Positions 1-7,724 of a stretch of DNA of 64,000 nucleotides are shown here, one piece after another. Source of the DNA: an uncultured Bacteroidales bacterium (lineage in GTDB: Bacteria; Bacteroidota; Bacteroidia; Bacteroidales; Paludibacteraceae); assembly GCA_902774185.1 (NCBI GenBank), contig CACYHE010000010.1, forward strand, positions 1-64,000. Direction: 5' to 3'. Within the stretch, counting starts at the first letter, position 1; every line of letters starts with the position of its first letter. The notes beneath the pieces are model-generated. The model saw only the letters and a list, made by a program, of their open reading frames with translations. It was not told where the DNA came from and did not search any database. The position numbers and the translations under genes are program-made.

Positions 1-42
1 TAGGTCATTGAATTTGGCACGTTGAATATCTAAACTTTCCAT
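1..42 (-). CDS. Start of an unidentified protein, cut by the window edge
   Basis: An ATG on the minus strand at 40-42 opens a frame without stops to the left edge (first residues MESLDIQRAKFNDL). It follows an A/T-rich stretch. With only 14 codons no family can be recognised, and it could be chance. Confidence 0.35.
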   Translation of the reverse strand, partial: MESLDIQRAKFNDL

Positions 43-47
43 AATTT

Positions 48-109
48 TAAATTTTGTCCTGTCCCGTCCTGTCTACTCTTAGCTGAATAGAATGGACAGA
101 ACAGACTTT
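48..109 (-). repeat. Imperfect inverted repeat with GTCCTGTC-type repeats, possible terminator
   Basis: Repeats of the form GTCCTGT at about 57-79 face GGACAGAACAGAC at about 94-106, and A/T-rich sequence lies on both sides. Read on the minus strand this imperfect stem follows the small gene ending at 141 and could end transcription. The repeat units also resemble the degenerate short arrays found elsewhere in the window, so the two readings cannot be separated. Confidence 0.3.
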
Positions 110-140
110 TTCTTTTTTAATTTTCTTTGGTTACTTTCTT

Positions 141-263
141 TTATCTCCTTTCTTTTTCTACGAAGGGGTCGTAGTACTTGGTGGGTTCGGAGGCGGCAAG
201 GTCATGGGGATCCACGACCTTAAACCGCTTGCGAAACTCCGTTAAGGGGATATACAGGTTCAT
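141..263 (-). CDS. Small 40-residue protein of unknown function
   Basis: A 40-codon ORF starts with ATG at 261-263 and ends with TAA at 141-143. Its ATG overlaps the TGA of the upstream gene (ATGA overlap), which is typical of translational coupling and is the main reason to believe it. The product begins MNLYIPLTEFRKRF, is charged, and has no signal peptide or membrane segment. I recognise no family. It may act with the preceding 137-residue protein. Confidence 0.45.
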   Translation of the reverse strand: MNLYIPLTEFRKRFKVVDPHDLAASEPTKYYDPFVEKERR

Positions 264-673
264 TTGCTAAGGAAGCCGATGATGAAACCATGAGAGATAC
301 ACTTGGGATGGGTTTCTGCGAGTTTTTGCTCGATTTCATCGGCCATTTTCTTCTTCTCATCGATCTCATTCATGAGCGTCAGATAGGCCTTATGATTGGG
401 GTCTTTGAGCCGTTTGGAACGCCAATCGCATGAGGCGGGTCGTTGTACGCGGATCTTGTACATTTGGTCATCATAGATGCACACGACGGTACCGGTGAAG
501 TCCTTGGTTTCAGGATCACTGTCGAGTTTCTTCTTTAACTCTTCGGTCGCTTTTACACGCAATGCCTCTGCTATTGCTTTGTGTTCTGCCGCTTCTTTGG
601 CTGCTTTGCAGTACGGCTTGAGATGTTTTTGACCTTCGTCTGACGAGAGGGTCAGTTTTTGCTTTGTTGCCAT
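260..673 (-). CDS. Hypothetical charged, partly coiled-coil protein (137 aa)
   Basis: I do not recognise this protein. It is highly charged and lysine-rich. Predicted helical segments at about residues 20-55 (rich in A, E and K) and 100-125 (EIDEKKKMADEIEQKL) flank a short central part, and there is no signal peptide. The frame is open to an ATG at 724, but 680-722 is a 10-bp-period array (units like ATCGTTTGAT). The ATG at 671-673 (MATKQKL) is therefore preferred, giving 137 rather than 154 residues. A -7 box TAATTTTG lies at 793-800 upstream. It is followed in ATGA overlap by a 40-residue gene. Confidence 0.55.
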   Translation of the reverse strand: MATKQKLTLSSDEGQKHLKPYCKAAKEAAEHKAIAEALRVKATEELKKKLDSDPETKDFTGTVVCIYDDQMYKIRVQRPASCDWRSKRLKDPNHKAYLTLMNEIDEKKKMADEIEQKLAETHPKCISHGFIIGFLSK

Positions 674-679
674 AATTGT

Positions 680-723
680 TAAATCGTTTGATGTCGTTGG
701 ATGTTGTTTGACATCGTTTGACA
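680..723. repeat. 10-bp degenerate tandem array
   Basis: Four to five units of about 10 bp (ATCGTTTGAT, GTCGTTGGAT, GTTGTTTGAC, ATCGTTTGAC) lie just before the preferred start of the 137-residue gene. It belongs to the class of short degenerate arrays scattered through this window. Confidence 0.7.
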
Positions 724-737
724 TAGTTAAAAATTAT

Positions 738-778
738 GGCTGGCGCCAGCCTAATAACTGTCTCCGGAGACTCTCCGG
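738..778. repeat. REP-like palindromic element
   Basis: A perfect 14-bp palindrome GGCTGGCGCCAGCC (738-751) is followed at 758-778 by CTGTCTCCGG-A-GACTC-T-CCGG. The latter 21-nt block recurs on the minus strand at 47955-47975 inside ilvE with two differences. Both copies sit near a GGCTGG block. This indicates a dispersed palindromic repeat family. Confidence 0.6.
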
Positions 779-792
779 TTGGAAATCCGGTG

Positions 793-800
793 CAAAATTA
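793..800 (-). promoter_or_regulatory. Candidate -7 box TAATTTTG
   Basis: The minus strand reads GCAGTAATTTTGC, matching the Bacteroidota -7 consensus TAnnTTTG. It lies about 120 bp upstream of the 137-residue gene. No clear -33 TTTG is present 20 bp further upstream. Confidence 0.4.
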
Positions 801-816
801 CTGCTTTTCAGCGATA

Positions 817-1029
817 CTATTGTGCGGATTTTCCGCACTTCTGTTTCCGCTGGGCTAAAATGTCACGAATTTGCCCGCCAGAGAGGTAAAAAACATAGCC
901 TACTGCTTCGTAAGCTTGCATGAAAGACATGTTTTCTTCGATGGTAAGTTGGTAGAAAAGTTGTTTGATGTCGTTGTCGCGACGTGCACGGCGTTCTGCC
1001 GTAGATTCTAATTCATAATGTATCATCAA
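817..1029 (-). CDS. Small HTH-like protein (70 aa)
   Basis: A 70-residue protein with no signal peptide. It has a basic start (ERRARRDNDIKQLF) followed by two short helices, where QAYEAVGYVF and SGGQIRDILAQRK resemble a sigma-region-4-like or transposase-like helix-turn-helix. Proteins of this layout are common as small putative DNA-binding proteins in Bacteroidales mobile or accessory regions. The family assignment is by resemblance only. The next gene in the same direction starts at 673, with a palindromic repeat and a promoter between. Confidence 0.5.
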   Translation of the reverse strand: MMIHYELESTAERRARRDNDIKQLFYQLTIEENMSFMQAYEAVGYVFYLSGGQIRDILAQRKQKCGKSAQ

Positions 1030-1068
1030 GTACGCCGGAGGCGGGAATGCTCATGGCGACGTGCCAAT

Positions 1069-1103
1069 GAGTGTGTCTCCGGCATACTTACGAAAAAAAT
1101 CCC
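1069..1103. repeat. Dispersed repeat copy 1
   Basis: This block (GAGTGTGTCTCCGGCATACT, then TACGAAAAAAATCCC) is nearly identical to 34005-34038; the differences are one T/C change and one A in the A-run. It lies in the 137-bp gap between the 70-residue gene and the beta-barrel gene. Confidence 0.7.
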
Positions 1104-1166
1104 ACTACACTCACGTGCGGAGGGATCCAACTAATACCATGAAAAAACGAAAAGGTTCAGGTTGTA

Positions 1167-1940
1167 TCAGAACAGACACCGACAGGGATAGTGGTGCGGG
1201 AAGCCGAACCAGACGGACAGGCGAATGCCGGCAGACCATGTATCGGCAGGATGGAAGGATGCATTGCTGCGCCATAGACCGATGTCGGTATAGAGAGCCA
1301 GTCTCCAGTCATGGGGGATGATATGCGGTTGATGCAGCGTCGGGGCATCGGAGGAGATTATCCATCCTATCTCCGCAGAAGCATCCATACCTGCTGACAC
1401 CGGCATAGAGGTCCATGGTTCGTCGATAAGGGTAGTGGTCAGGCCATGATTCGGCATGTTGACAAAAGGATCCATCAAAAAGTCATATTCTGCCGTTGAA
1501 GTTAGTTCAGCCCTCTGTTTGGAGTGTGCTATATGAATGGAAAAAGAAGGTCCTGCAGTAAAATAAAACGCATTCCATTGTCCACCGAAGCGCAAGGGTA
1601 TAGCGAGGCGGAATGAACGCATGGACGTATGGATATCATGATATGCCAAGCGAAGGAGATAAGGATCCTGCTGGGTATCTATGCTTGGGATCGAATCCGT
1701 ATAATCCACCGGAGAACCCATTCGGTATGCATATACCGCTTCGAGTCCGGTATGGAAAAGGAAATGCCGGTTTTGAAGAGCGTAGCCTACGGACAAACCG
1801 GCTTCGGGTCCTATATTCACCTGATACCCGGACGCACCTGCAGCGACACCCACCGTAGCATAATGGGAAATCTTTTGCGCCACCAAAGGGTTGGCGAACA
1901 GAAAGAGACATACTATAACAGATGCATATTTTCTCACCAT
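1167..1940 (-). CDS. Secreted outer-membrane beta-barrel-like protein (257 aa)
   Basis: An N-terminal signal peptide (hydrophobic core VIVCLFLFANPL, then AQ) is followed by alternating aromatic beta-strands typical of small 8-strand outer-membrane barrels in Bacteroidota. It shares the segment NMPNHGLTTT and the surrounding strand pattern with the barrel part of the OmpA-type protein at 3804-5093, so the two look paralogous. Its start overlaps the stop of the upstream gene by 7 bp, placing it last in the operon that begins at 11495. No OmpA peptidoglycan-binding domain is present. The function is unknown; a structural or accessory surface role is inferred. Confidence 0.6.
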   Translation of the reverse strand: MVRKYASVIVCLFLFANPLVAQKISHYATVGVAAGASGYQVNIGPEAGLSVGYALQNRHFLFHTGLEAVYAYRMGSPVDYTDSIPSIDTQQDPYLLRLAYHDIHTSMRSFRLAIPLRFGGQWNAFYFTAGPSFSIHIAHSKQRAELTSTAEYDFLMDPFVNMPNHGLTTTLIDEPWTSMPVSAGMDASAEIGWIISSDAPTLHQPHIIPHDWRLALYTDIGLWRSNASFHPADTWSAGIRLSVWFGFPHHYPCRCLF

Positions 1941-3769
1941 TTACGTCCTAAGACATCGTATAATTGTTCTCCCCGAATGATGAATAAGCGGCCATCGATG
2001 ATGAATTTGTGATTTGTGATTGGTGATTTGTGATTTATGATTTGGTCGAGGCCTTCTTGAGGATCGGGTTCGGGTTCCGGATCCGGTAGTGGTTGTATCT
2101 GCGGTTCCTCCACCACGGGCAAACCGGGTTGCGGGTCAGGTGTTGATTCTCCTTCATGGGAGAAATAGAGATAATCCATACTTACCTCCACTCCTGCCGT
2201 ACCTCCGTTATCGGAGTGGAAGGAGAAGATACGTGCGGTATAATTGATGAGCGTAGCCGATTCCGCAAGGAAAGCGGACATGGGGATATCCAGTTCAAAC
2301 CACTCTCCATTCTGCGCCACAGGAAGGAGTGCTTCGGTAAGTTGATAGCGCGCCAGTTGGGCATTGCTCTCCTTATAAAGGATGATGTTGATCGGTCGGT
2401 AGGTAGAGGTGGTTCGTACGCGTGTATGCATATGCCAAGTGGCATCAACAGCAGTCAGATCCACAGATGTTTTCGCCGCCACATCGGCAGACCACCATCC
2501 ATTGGTAGGCAAGAGGGTAAGGAAGGCATCGGCAGCCTTTCGAGAGGTGTTATTACCATAGGAGACGGACAGATAATTGGTCTGATCCAAGCGATAGTCG
2601 GTACAATTCATCATCTCGGGTAAAGGAGATCCGTCATTGAGGAGATATATACGCGATTCGTGAGAGGGGTCACCGGGAACCAGCGGAAGGGGGTCTGCAG
2701 CCGACGGATCATTGGTCAGCATGAGCGAAGCCATACTCCACTCTCCCGCAGTAGCATTTTCCAAGGACGAGAGGGAGAAGAGGACATCGGTCGTTCCTTC
2801 ATAGACGCCGGGTATCATCTCATAGAGCGGCAGGCAGAGCCTATTCCATGTCTTACCATCACGCATGAGTCGGTCAGCGGAAAGGGTATCGGTATAGGCT
2901 TTCCCGTCCGGCAGGTATAGGCGAAGGGCGAAGGCTCCTTGCACGGTGGTGCGTATCTGCGCGATGAGATACCAATCATCGTTCACTTCGGGCATAGGGC
3001 ATTCCGCTGCTTGCAGTATCTGCTGTGCCACCGGCATGTCCGTATCCATGGAATAGTACGGGAAGGGGACATAGGACCATTGCATCCATCCTTGGGCACG
3101 TATGTCCATCTGCGCCGAGTAATCGACGACGGTGTACGGCGTTCCGGAAAGAGGCGTCTTGCTATTGGTGACGGCATAATAGCGTTTTGGAGGCAGTACT
3201 GTTCCGGGATCCGTAGCGGAAGGATCGTCGGTGAGGTAGCAATAATCGATACCTACCACATCTCCTGCGTATCCCAGATCGGAATGAATCTGGAGCAGGC
3301 GTCCGGCATATTTATCCGAGAAGGCGGGCAAGGAGGGGAAGTCGGACAGGGGGATGGACAATTCGACCCATTCGCCATTGGCGGGAACGCGTGCGGTAGT
3401 AAGGGGATAAGCATTCGCTGTACCGGCACCGGCAAGCACAAGAGAGAGGGTATAGTTCACCGTTCTGCGTATCTTCAGTTTGACATACCAGGAGGCGTCC
3501 ACCTCACTCAGATCAACGGTTCTTCCTCTGGATGTCTCGACCATGATCTGCCACCAGCTGTCTGCTTTCTTATTGAAAAGGGCATAGCGTGCTTCGGCAT
3601 CGGCATAGATATTATTGAGTGTGAGTTGCGTGATGCCTTTATCGGGTCTAAGGTCCGTAGTCTGCACCTCCTCCGGCAAGTCTTGCGCCCGGAAGAAATA
3701 GTAACGCTTCTCCGCGAAGAGGGAGAGGGTGATGCAGAAGGTGATCATTAATATCCAGATGCGTTTCAT
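1934..3769 (-). CDS. Secreted protein with three beta-sandwich modules and short C-terminal tail (611 aa)
   Basis: A signal peptide (residues 1-19) is followed by three related modules of about 170 residues starting near residues 22, 195 and 372. Each opens with RYYF/RYYA/RIYL and closes with a Y-x-T/S segment, the first two before DPS. Inside each module W-Y-x-K/A-x-x-I-R is followed by a long polar beta pattern, which suggests a carbohydrate-binding-like beta-sandwich. After a P/E-rich linker comes an in-frame GTGATTT array (2003-2047) and then the tail FIIDGRLFIIRGEQLYDVLG. That tail is shared by six other proteins in the window and probably directs export or surface attachment. No catalytic motif is visible. 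The operon neighbours are an OmpA-like protein and a beta-barrel. Confidence 0.65.
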   Translation of the reverse strand: MKRIWILMITFCITLSLFAEKRYYFFRAQDLPEEVQTTDLRPDKGITQLTLNNIYADAEARYALFNKKADSWWQIMVETSRGRTVDLSEVDASWYVKLKIRRTVNYTLSLVLAGAGTANAYPLTTARVPANGEWVELSIPLSDFPSLPAFSDKYAGRLLQIHSDLGYAGDVVGIDYCYLTDDPSATDPGTVLPPKRYYAVTNSKTPLSGTPYTVVDYSAQMDIRAQGWMQWSYVPFPYYSMDTDMPVAQQILQAAECPMPEVNDDWYLIAQIRTTVQGAFALRLYLPDGKAYTDTLSADRLMRDGKTWNRLCLPLYEMIPGVYEGTTDVLFSLSSLENATAGEWSMASLMLTNDPSAADPLPLVPGDPSHESRIYLLNDGSPLPEMMNCTDYRLDQTNYLSVSYGNNTSRKAADAFLTLLPTNGWWSADVAAKTSVDLTAVDATWHMHTRVRTTSTYRPINIILYKESNAQLARYQLTEALLPVAQNGEWFELDIPMSAFLAESATLINYTARIFSFHSDNGGTAGVEVSMDYLYFSHEGESTPDPQPGLPVVEEPQIQPLPDPEPEPDPQEGLDQIINHKSPITNHKFIIDGRLFIIRGEQLYDVLGRKW

Positions 3770-3803
3770 TTTCGATTTATGATTTATGGTTTCAAATTTA
3801 TGG

Positions 3804-5093
3804 TTATAGTACTAACAGTTCGACCCTTCGGTTCTGCTGGCGTCCGGCTTCGGTATCGTTATCCGCAACAGGTTCCGACATGCCTTTGCCTACCGTTTCG
3901 ATACGCTGAGGATCTATGCCTCGTTGCACCATCTCCTGTTTGACCGCCTCTGCACGTCCTTTGGACAAACGAAGGTTATAGTCCTGCGAAGCGGTGTTAT
4001 CGGTATGTCCGGTGATGCGTATGCGTACGTCCGGGTTAGCCATAAGGAAGGAATAGAGTTCATCCAATGCGTTACGCGAAGAGGGCAGCACATCGGTCTT
4101 ATCGACGGCAAAATAGAGGTTATGGAGTACGATTGCTTCGCCCTTGGTGATGATCTTGTCGCCATAATGGATGGTATCAGGTGTCTGTGGCGGCGGAACG
4201 GGAGCAGGCGGAGGTGTCTGCTTGGGTTGCGGTTTGGGTTGGGGTTTGGGTTGAGGTTTATGCGTTGGTTTCTTCTTCCGTTTAGGATGATCGAACTCAT
4301 AGAAGACAGCAAACCGTCCTCCTACGAAGAGGGTGTTAAGCGGATCCTCCGTTGTGCCGGCATTGATGACTCCGACAGAAGCGAACAAAGAGGCTTCGTA
4401 ATGGAGCGATTCGCGGAAGGTTTTCTTACGTCTTCTTCCTCTTGCTCTTTTCTTGGGATGATACGCCAGATATTTATCCAGATTCCATACCAGTTCAGCT
4501 TCTACCGCCAGATCCATATTCATCGTATGGGCATAGGTCTGTTCGAAGGGGGTGGTTGTCAGTCCATGGTTAGGCATGTCCGTCAGTTCGTCAATGAGTT
4601 GTTCATCGGTGACGGTTGTAGTCACATTTCCGGTATGGTTTGTTCGTTGCCAAATAGGATAGCCGGCACGTACGCCCGCCATGATGGTCCAATCGCCCCA
4701 GCGATAACCGGCTTTGAGCGGAACGGATAGCGTCAATGCATGCCGTTTGTACCGCACATCCTGATAATGCTCATTAAGGGTCATCGTGGGATAAAAAGGC
4801 GCATAGGGTCGGGATGAGGTCCATTCTCCTTTGGACAGGGAATTGAGGGAGGTGATCGCCAGTCCTGTCTGGAATCGCCATGGACGATATTGCAGTTTAT
4901 AGACGATTCCTATTCCGCCCCCCACTCCGCCTATATCACGCAATCCGGATTGATGGGTGAACATATTATCATATCCGACATGCGCTTCCAAACCCAGATA
5001 ATGGGTAAGCAAAGAGTCTCTCATCTGCGCGTACGAAGAAGCAGTACCGAAGAGAGAAAGCACGAAGGCGATAATAGGGAAGATGCGTTTCAT
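3804..5093 (-). CDS. OmpA-family protein with N-terminal beta-barrel (429 aa)
   Basis: A signal peptide (1-22) leads into an outer-membrane barrel region (about 25-270), then a proline/lysine-rich linker with KPQP repeats (about 272-310). The C-terminal OmpA-like peptidoglycan-binding domain (about 315-429) carries the hallmark GHTDN and the LSKGRAEAVKQ helix. The protein would span the outer membrane and hold peptidoglycan. Its ATG overlaps the TGA of the upstream gene (ATGA), so the two are probably coupled. The barrel resembles the 257-residue protein at 1167-1940. Its placement among secreted modules suggests a surface anchoring role; this is inference. Confidence 0.8.
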   Translation of the reverse strand: MKRIFPIIAFVLSLFGTASSYAQMRDSLLTHYLGLEAHVGYDNMFTHQSGLRDIGGVGGGIGIVYKLQYRPWRFQTGLAITSLNSLSKGEWTSSRPYAPFYPTMTLNEHYQDVRYKRHALTLSVPLKAGYRWGDWTIMAGVRAGYPIWQRTNHTGNVTTTVTDEQLIDELTDMPNHGLTTTPFEQTYAHTMNMDLAVEAELVWNLDKYLAYHPKKRARGRRRKKTFRESLHYEASLFASVGVINAGTTEDPLNTLFVGGRFAVFYEFDHPKRKKKPTHKPQPKPQPKPQPKQTPPPAPVPPPQTPDTIHYGDKIITKGEAIVLHNLYFAVDKTDVLPSSRNALDELYSFLMANPDVRIRITGHTDNTASQDYNLRLSKGRAEAVKQEMVQRGIDPQRIETVGKGMSEPVADNDTEAGRQQNRRVELLVL

Positions 5094-7540
5094 TGCAGCG
5101 GAGCTCCTAAGATCGTATATTGTTTATTCTCCCGGATGATGATAAGGTGCCCGTTCTGTATCCGCTTGGATGCAGGTGCCTTATCCGGCACGTCGGTACG
5201 GACAGGTTGGTACTCGCAAGAGCGGATGGACACTCCGTCGTCCCGTGTCAGCTGGACAGAATAGAGGGCATTGAAATCGAGTTGTTGATCCGGTCCTGTG
5301 TAATAATAGGAACCGGTGGCTCCCGGTATAGGTGTTCCGTTCTTATACCACTGGAAAGCTGTGAAGCGATAGCCTTCCTTTCCTTCTCCTCTGTTATACC
5401 GCTCATTATAGACGGCCAGCACATCATTCCATTTCTGGGTAAAGACGGAAGATGGGTATCTCACTTGGAAAGCGATAGGGAAGTGCAAGGTGTCGCAGTC
5501 CGTTTCCGCAGGAGCGAAGGTGATGACTGCGGTGTAGGCATTCGCATAGACTGCATCGGGCACAGGGATGATAAGATCGGTAGCGGTAGCTGCCAGTGTT
5601 CCATCTTTGAATCCTGCCTGCAAAGCATGCGCATCGAATGCTGCCGTAACCGTATATTCGCCTGTTCCGGCGATGGTATAGGGCAAGAGGAGTTCCGTTT
5701 CATCTCCACACAGTTCATTCGGACATTGCACCGTAGCTTCAATACAGGAGCGAACGATGACATGTAGCGCCTCCGCCGTGTCGCATCCGGCGATGAGGAT
5801 GTCGTCATAGAAGACCGCCATCCAAGCCGTATCGCGTGAAGAGGTTGTGTAGGTGCGTCCGTTGACCGGCCATGTATAGGATTCTCCTTCATCGATGATC
5901 ACTTCGGTGAGAGGGATGCTCGTTTGGCGGGTTTGAACGAAGAAGGTGAACGCTTTATCTTCGATGGTACAATCCCTGCTGTCTCCTTCGACACGATAGT
6001 GTCCCGCAGAGGCAGCCGTCGCTTTGTCTATGGTCAATGTATCTCCATTATGCACGAGTCTGCCGTCGCAGTACCAGCGGAAATTCCCCACTCCGTCCGG
6101 AGCGGTAGCCACCATGGTGACCGGTTCTCCTTCGCATAGCGCGAAGACGGTATCCAAACATTGTTCATCGACTACCACATCGATAGCGGCACCGTTGGCA
6201 TAATTGGAGAAGAAGCCATAGGTGAGCGTCCCTTGCGGAATGGAAGCATGATCAACTACGCCGAGTTGGAAGACGCCGCGCTTGGACTCAATCTCCACCG
6301 GCATGTCCGCCGGTTTGGAAGTAACGTTATAGGATATATAGGACCACGCGTCATCGGTGCCCGGAATGGGTTTGAAATTCTCTGCCGGAATCTCATTACC
6401 ATTCATATAGAGATATGCGATGTTGGTTGTCTGTGTAAGGATGTTGAGGATGGTATAATCGCTATTGGGGATACGTTTGTAGGTCACTTGGTTCGATCCG
6501 GTGCATAGCATCTGCGGAAGGACGGTACCTCCGGACTCGCCGTTACGGTTAGTAAGTTGGAAGACCTGAATATCTGCATCGGCATGGATATAGGTGACAC
6601 CGGTTATGATCCGTGAGACGGACTGGAGCGAATCCAGCATGAGTGTCTCATCCCCTCCGGCATTATGAAGGGTGACCGAAGTAGCGGGATGCAAGGCAAG
6701 GATATACAAACTCTCGTAAGATGAACCGGCAAGAGGAATGACGGTATAATCCGTACCCGCCATATCGACCGGCACGAGTTGTTCTCCCACCGCATCTTGT
6801 CCCGTTCCTGCCGCCACCGAGTCATCGGAAGTGGTGACCGCAATGGGTTTGTCAGCAGTAACGCGTGTGCCGATGAGATGGGCAGCAGCAGCCGTAGAGG
6901 ACGCTTTGACGGCATAAGTCTCTCCTTTATTGAGCACCACGGTGATAGGTACCGTAGAGGACGATTGATCATCATGAATTACCGGTTGAGAAGGAGTGAT
7001 AGTGACGGTAGTACCATCTTCGGTAGCCACTATCTGGATGCTGTTGTTATGGCTCTTGTATCCGTTATATTCCGCCTGGTTGGCATACCGGTTTTGGGAC
7101 ATGATGACGAAGTCGAGTCCCAGTGCATTCTCTCCTTTGAGGGTATATGCTTCGCCGTTGGCATGGGTAATCTGGTAGTACGCACTGACAACTTGATCGG
7201 CTTCGATAAACAGACCGCGTTGCGAGATGACGTTATAGGGTACTTCGATCTGTGCCTCCGCATAGGTCTTATGATCCGATTTCGGTGCGATGATAACATC
7301 GCAATAACTATGCGCCATGACCACGGTGTCACACAGCACTCTGTTCCCGTCCGCAGGTTGCGAGATACGCACATGTGCGTCCTCGTCATAAGCGGAGAGG
7401 ATAAGGTGAAAATCAGCCTCTCCGGTATGATGCGAGTTCATCCAAGGCGGAGCAAACCAAAATTGCCGTGACACCTGCCCCTGCGCGCATAGAGCGCACA
7501 GGAGCAGCGTCATACAACCGATCCAACGGAGCCGTTTCAT
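5090..7540 (-). CDS. IgGFc-binding-like surface protein with short C-terminal tail (816 aa)
   Basis: The start is set at ATG 7538-7540 (MKRLRWIG), which begins a good signal peptide; an upstream in-frame ATG at 7579 would add 13 unlikely residues. Residues of about 25-450 resemble the IgGFc-binding N-terminal domain found in many Bacteroidota surface proteins (REFWFAPP-like opening, then long repeated beta pattern with AVTTSDD and QVFQLTNRNG). Ig/PKD-like segments follow. The protein ends with the shared tail RIQNGHLIIIRENKQYTILG. It likely acts at the cell surface; ligand binding is inferred from the domain name only and is not established in bacteria. The downstream ompA gene overlaps by 4 bp. 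Confidence 0.65.
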   Translation of the reverse strand: MKRLRWIGCMTLLLCALCAQGQVSRQFWFAPPWMNSHHTGEADFHLILSAYDEDAHVRISQPADGNRVLCDTVVMAHSYCDVIIAPKSDHKTYAEAQIEVPYNVISQRGLFIEADQVVSAYYQITHANGEAYTLKGENALGLDFVIMSQNRYANQAEYNGYKSHNNSIQIVATEDGTTVTITPSQPVIHDDQSSSTVPITVVLNKGETYAVKASSTAAAAHLIGTRVTADKPIAVTTSDDSVAAGTGQDAVGEQLVPVDMAGTDYTVIPLAGSSYESLYILALHPATSVTLHNAGGDETLMLDSLQSVSRIITGVTYIHADADIQVFQLTNRNGESGGTVLPQMLCTGSNQVTYKRIPNSDYTILNILTQTTNIAYLYMNGNEIPAENFKPIPGTDDAWSYISYNVTSKPADMPVEIESKRGVFQLGVVDHASIPQGTLTYGFFSNYANGAAIDVVVDEQCLDTVFALCEGEPVTMVATAPDGVGNFRWYCDGRLVHNGDTLTIDKATAASAGHYRVEGDSRDCTIEDKAFTFFVQTRQTSIPLTEVIIDEGESYTWPVNGRTYTTSSRDTAWMAVFYDDILIAGCDTAEALHVIVRSCIEATVQCPNELCGDETELLLPYTIAGTGEYTVTAAFDAHALQAGFKDGTLAATATDLIIPVPDAVYANAYTAVITFAPAETDCDTLHFPIAFQVRYPSSVFTQKWNDVLAVYNERYNRGEGKEGYRFTAFQWYKNGTPIPGATGSYYYTGPDQQLDFNALYSVQLTRDDGVSIRSCEYQPVRTDVPDKAPASKRIQNGHLIIIRENKQYTILGAPLQ

Positions 7541-7541
7541 A

Positions 7542-7667
7542 TTAGAATGCAACACTCGGGCTAGTACCACCGTTATCATATTCTAATCCGGCATTATTGC
7601 TCACCATGAGTAGCGACATCAACCGGATGTCAAGACTTGTTGTTTGCGGGCTAAGATATGCTTTCAT
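7542..7667 (-). CDS. Small 41-residue conserved-type peptide
   Basis: A 41-codon ORF (ATG 7665-7667, TAA 7542-7544) begins MKAYLSPQTTSLDIRLMSLL and ends one base before the start of the IgGFc-like gene. The pattern (M-K-x-Y-x-x-P-x-x, a hydrophobic run, then a G/D/S-rich tail) matches short conserved Bacteroidales proteins often found beside secreted proteins. It is also similar to the small ORF at 57498-57647. Its role is unknown. Confidence 0.55.
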   Translation of the reverse strand: MKAYLSPQTTSLDIRLMSLLMVSNNAGLEYDNGGTSPSVAF

Positions 7668-7704
7668 ACGATTTAAATATTTCAAAATAATGATTATGAT
7701 TTAC

Positions 7705-7724
7705 TGGTCGACTGGTCGACTGAT
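7705..7724. repeat. GACTGGTC tandem repeat
   Basis: About two and a half copies of an 8-bp unit (CTGGTCGA) lie between the stop of the 1256-residue gene and the small peptide gene. It is a member of the scattered short-array class. Confidence 0.6.

Noticed and set aside
2939-3751. 270-codon plus-strand frame
   Set aside because: Antisense shadow of the three-module secreted protein, which has a signal peptide, repeats and a tail.
3924-4730. 268-codon plus-strand frame
   Set aside because: Antisense shadow of the OmpA-family gene.
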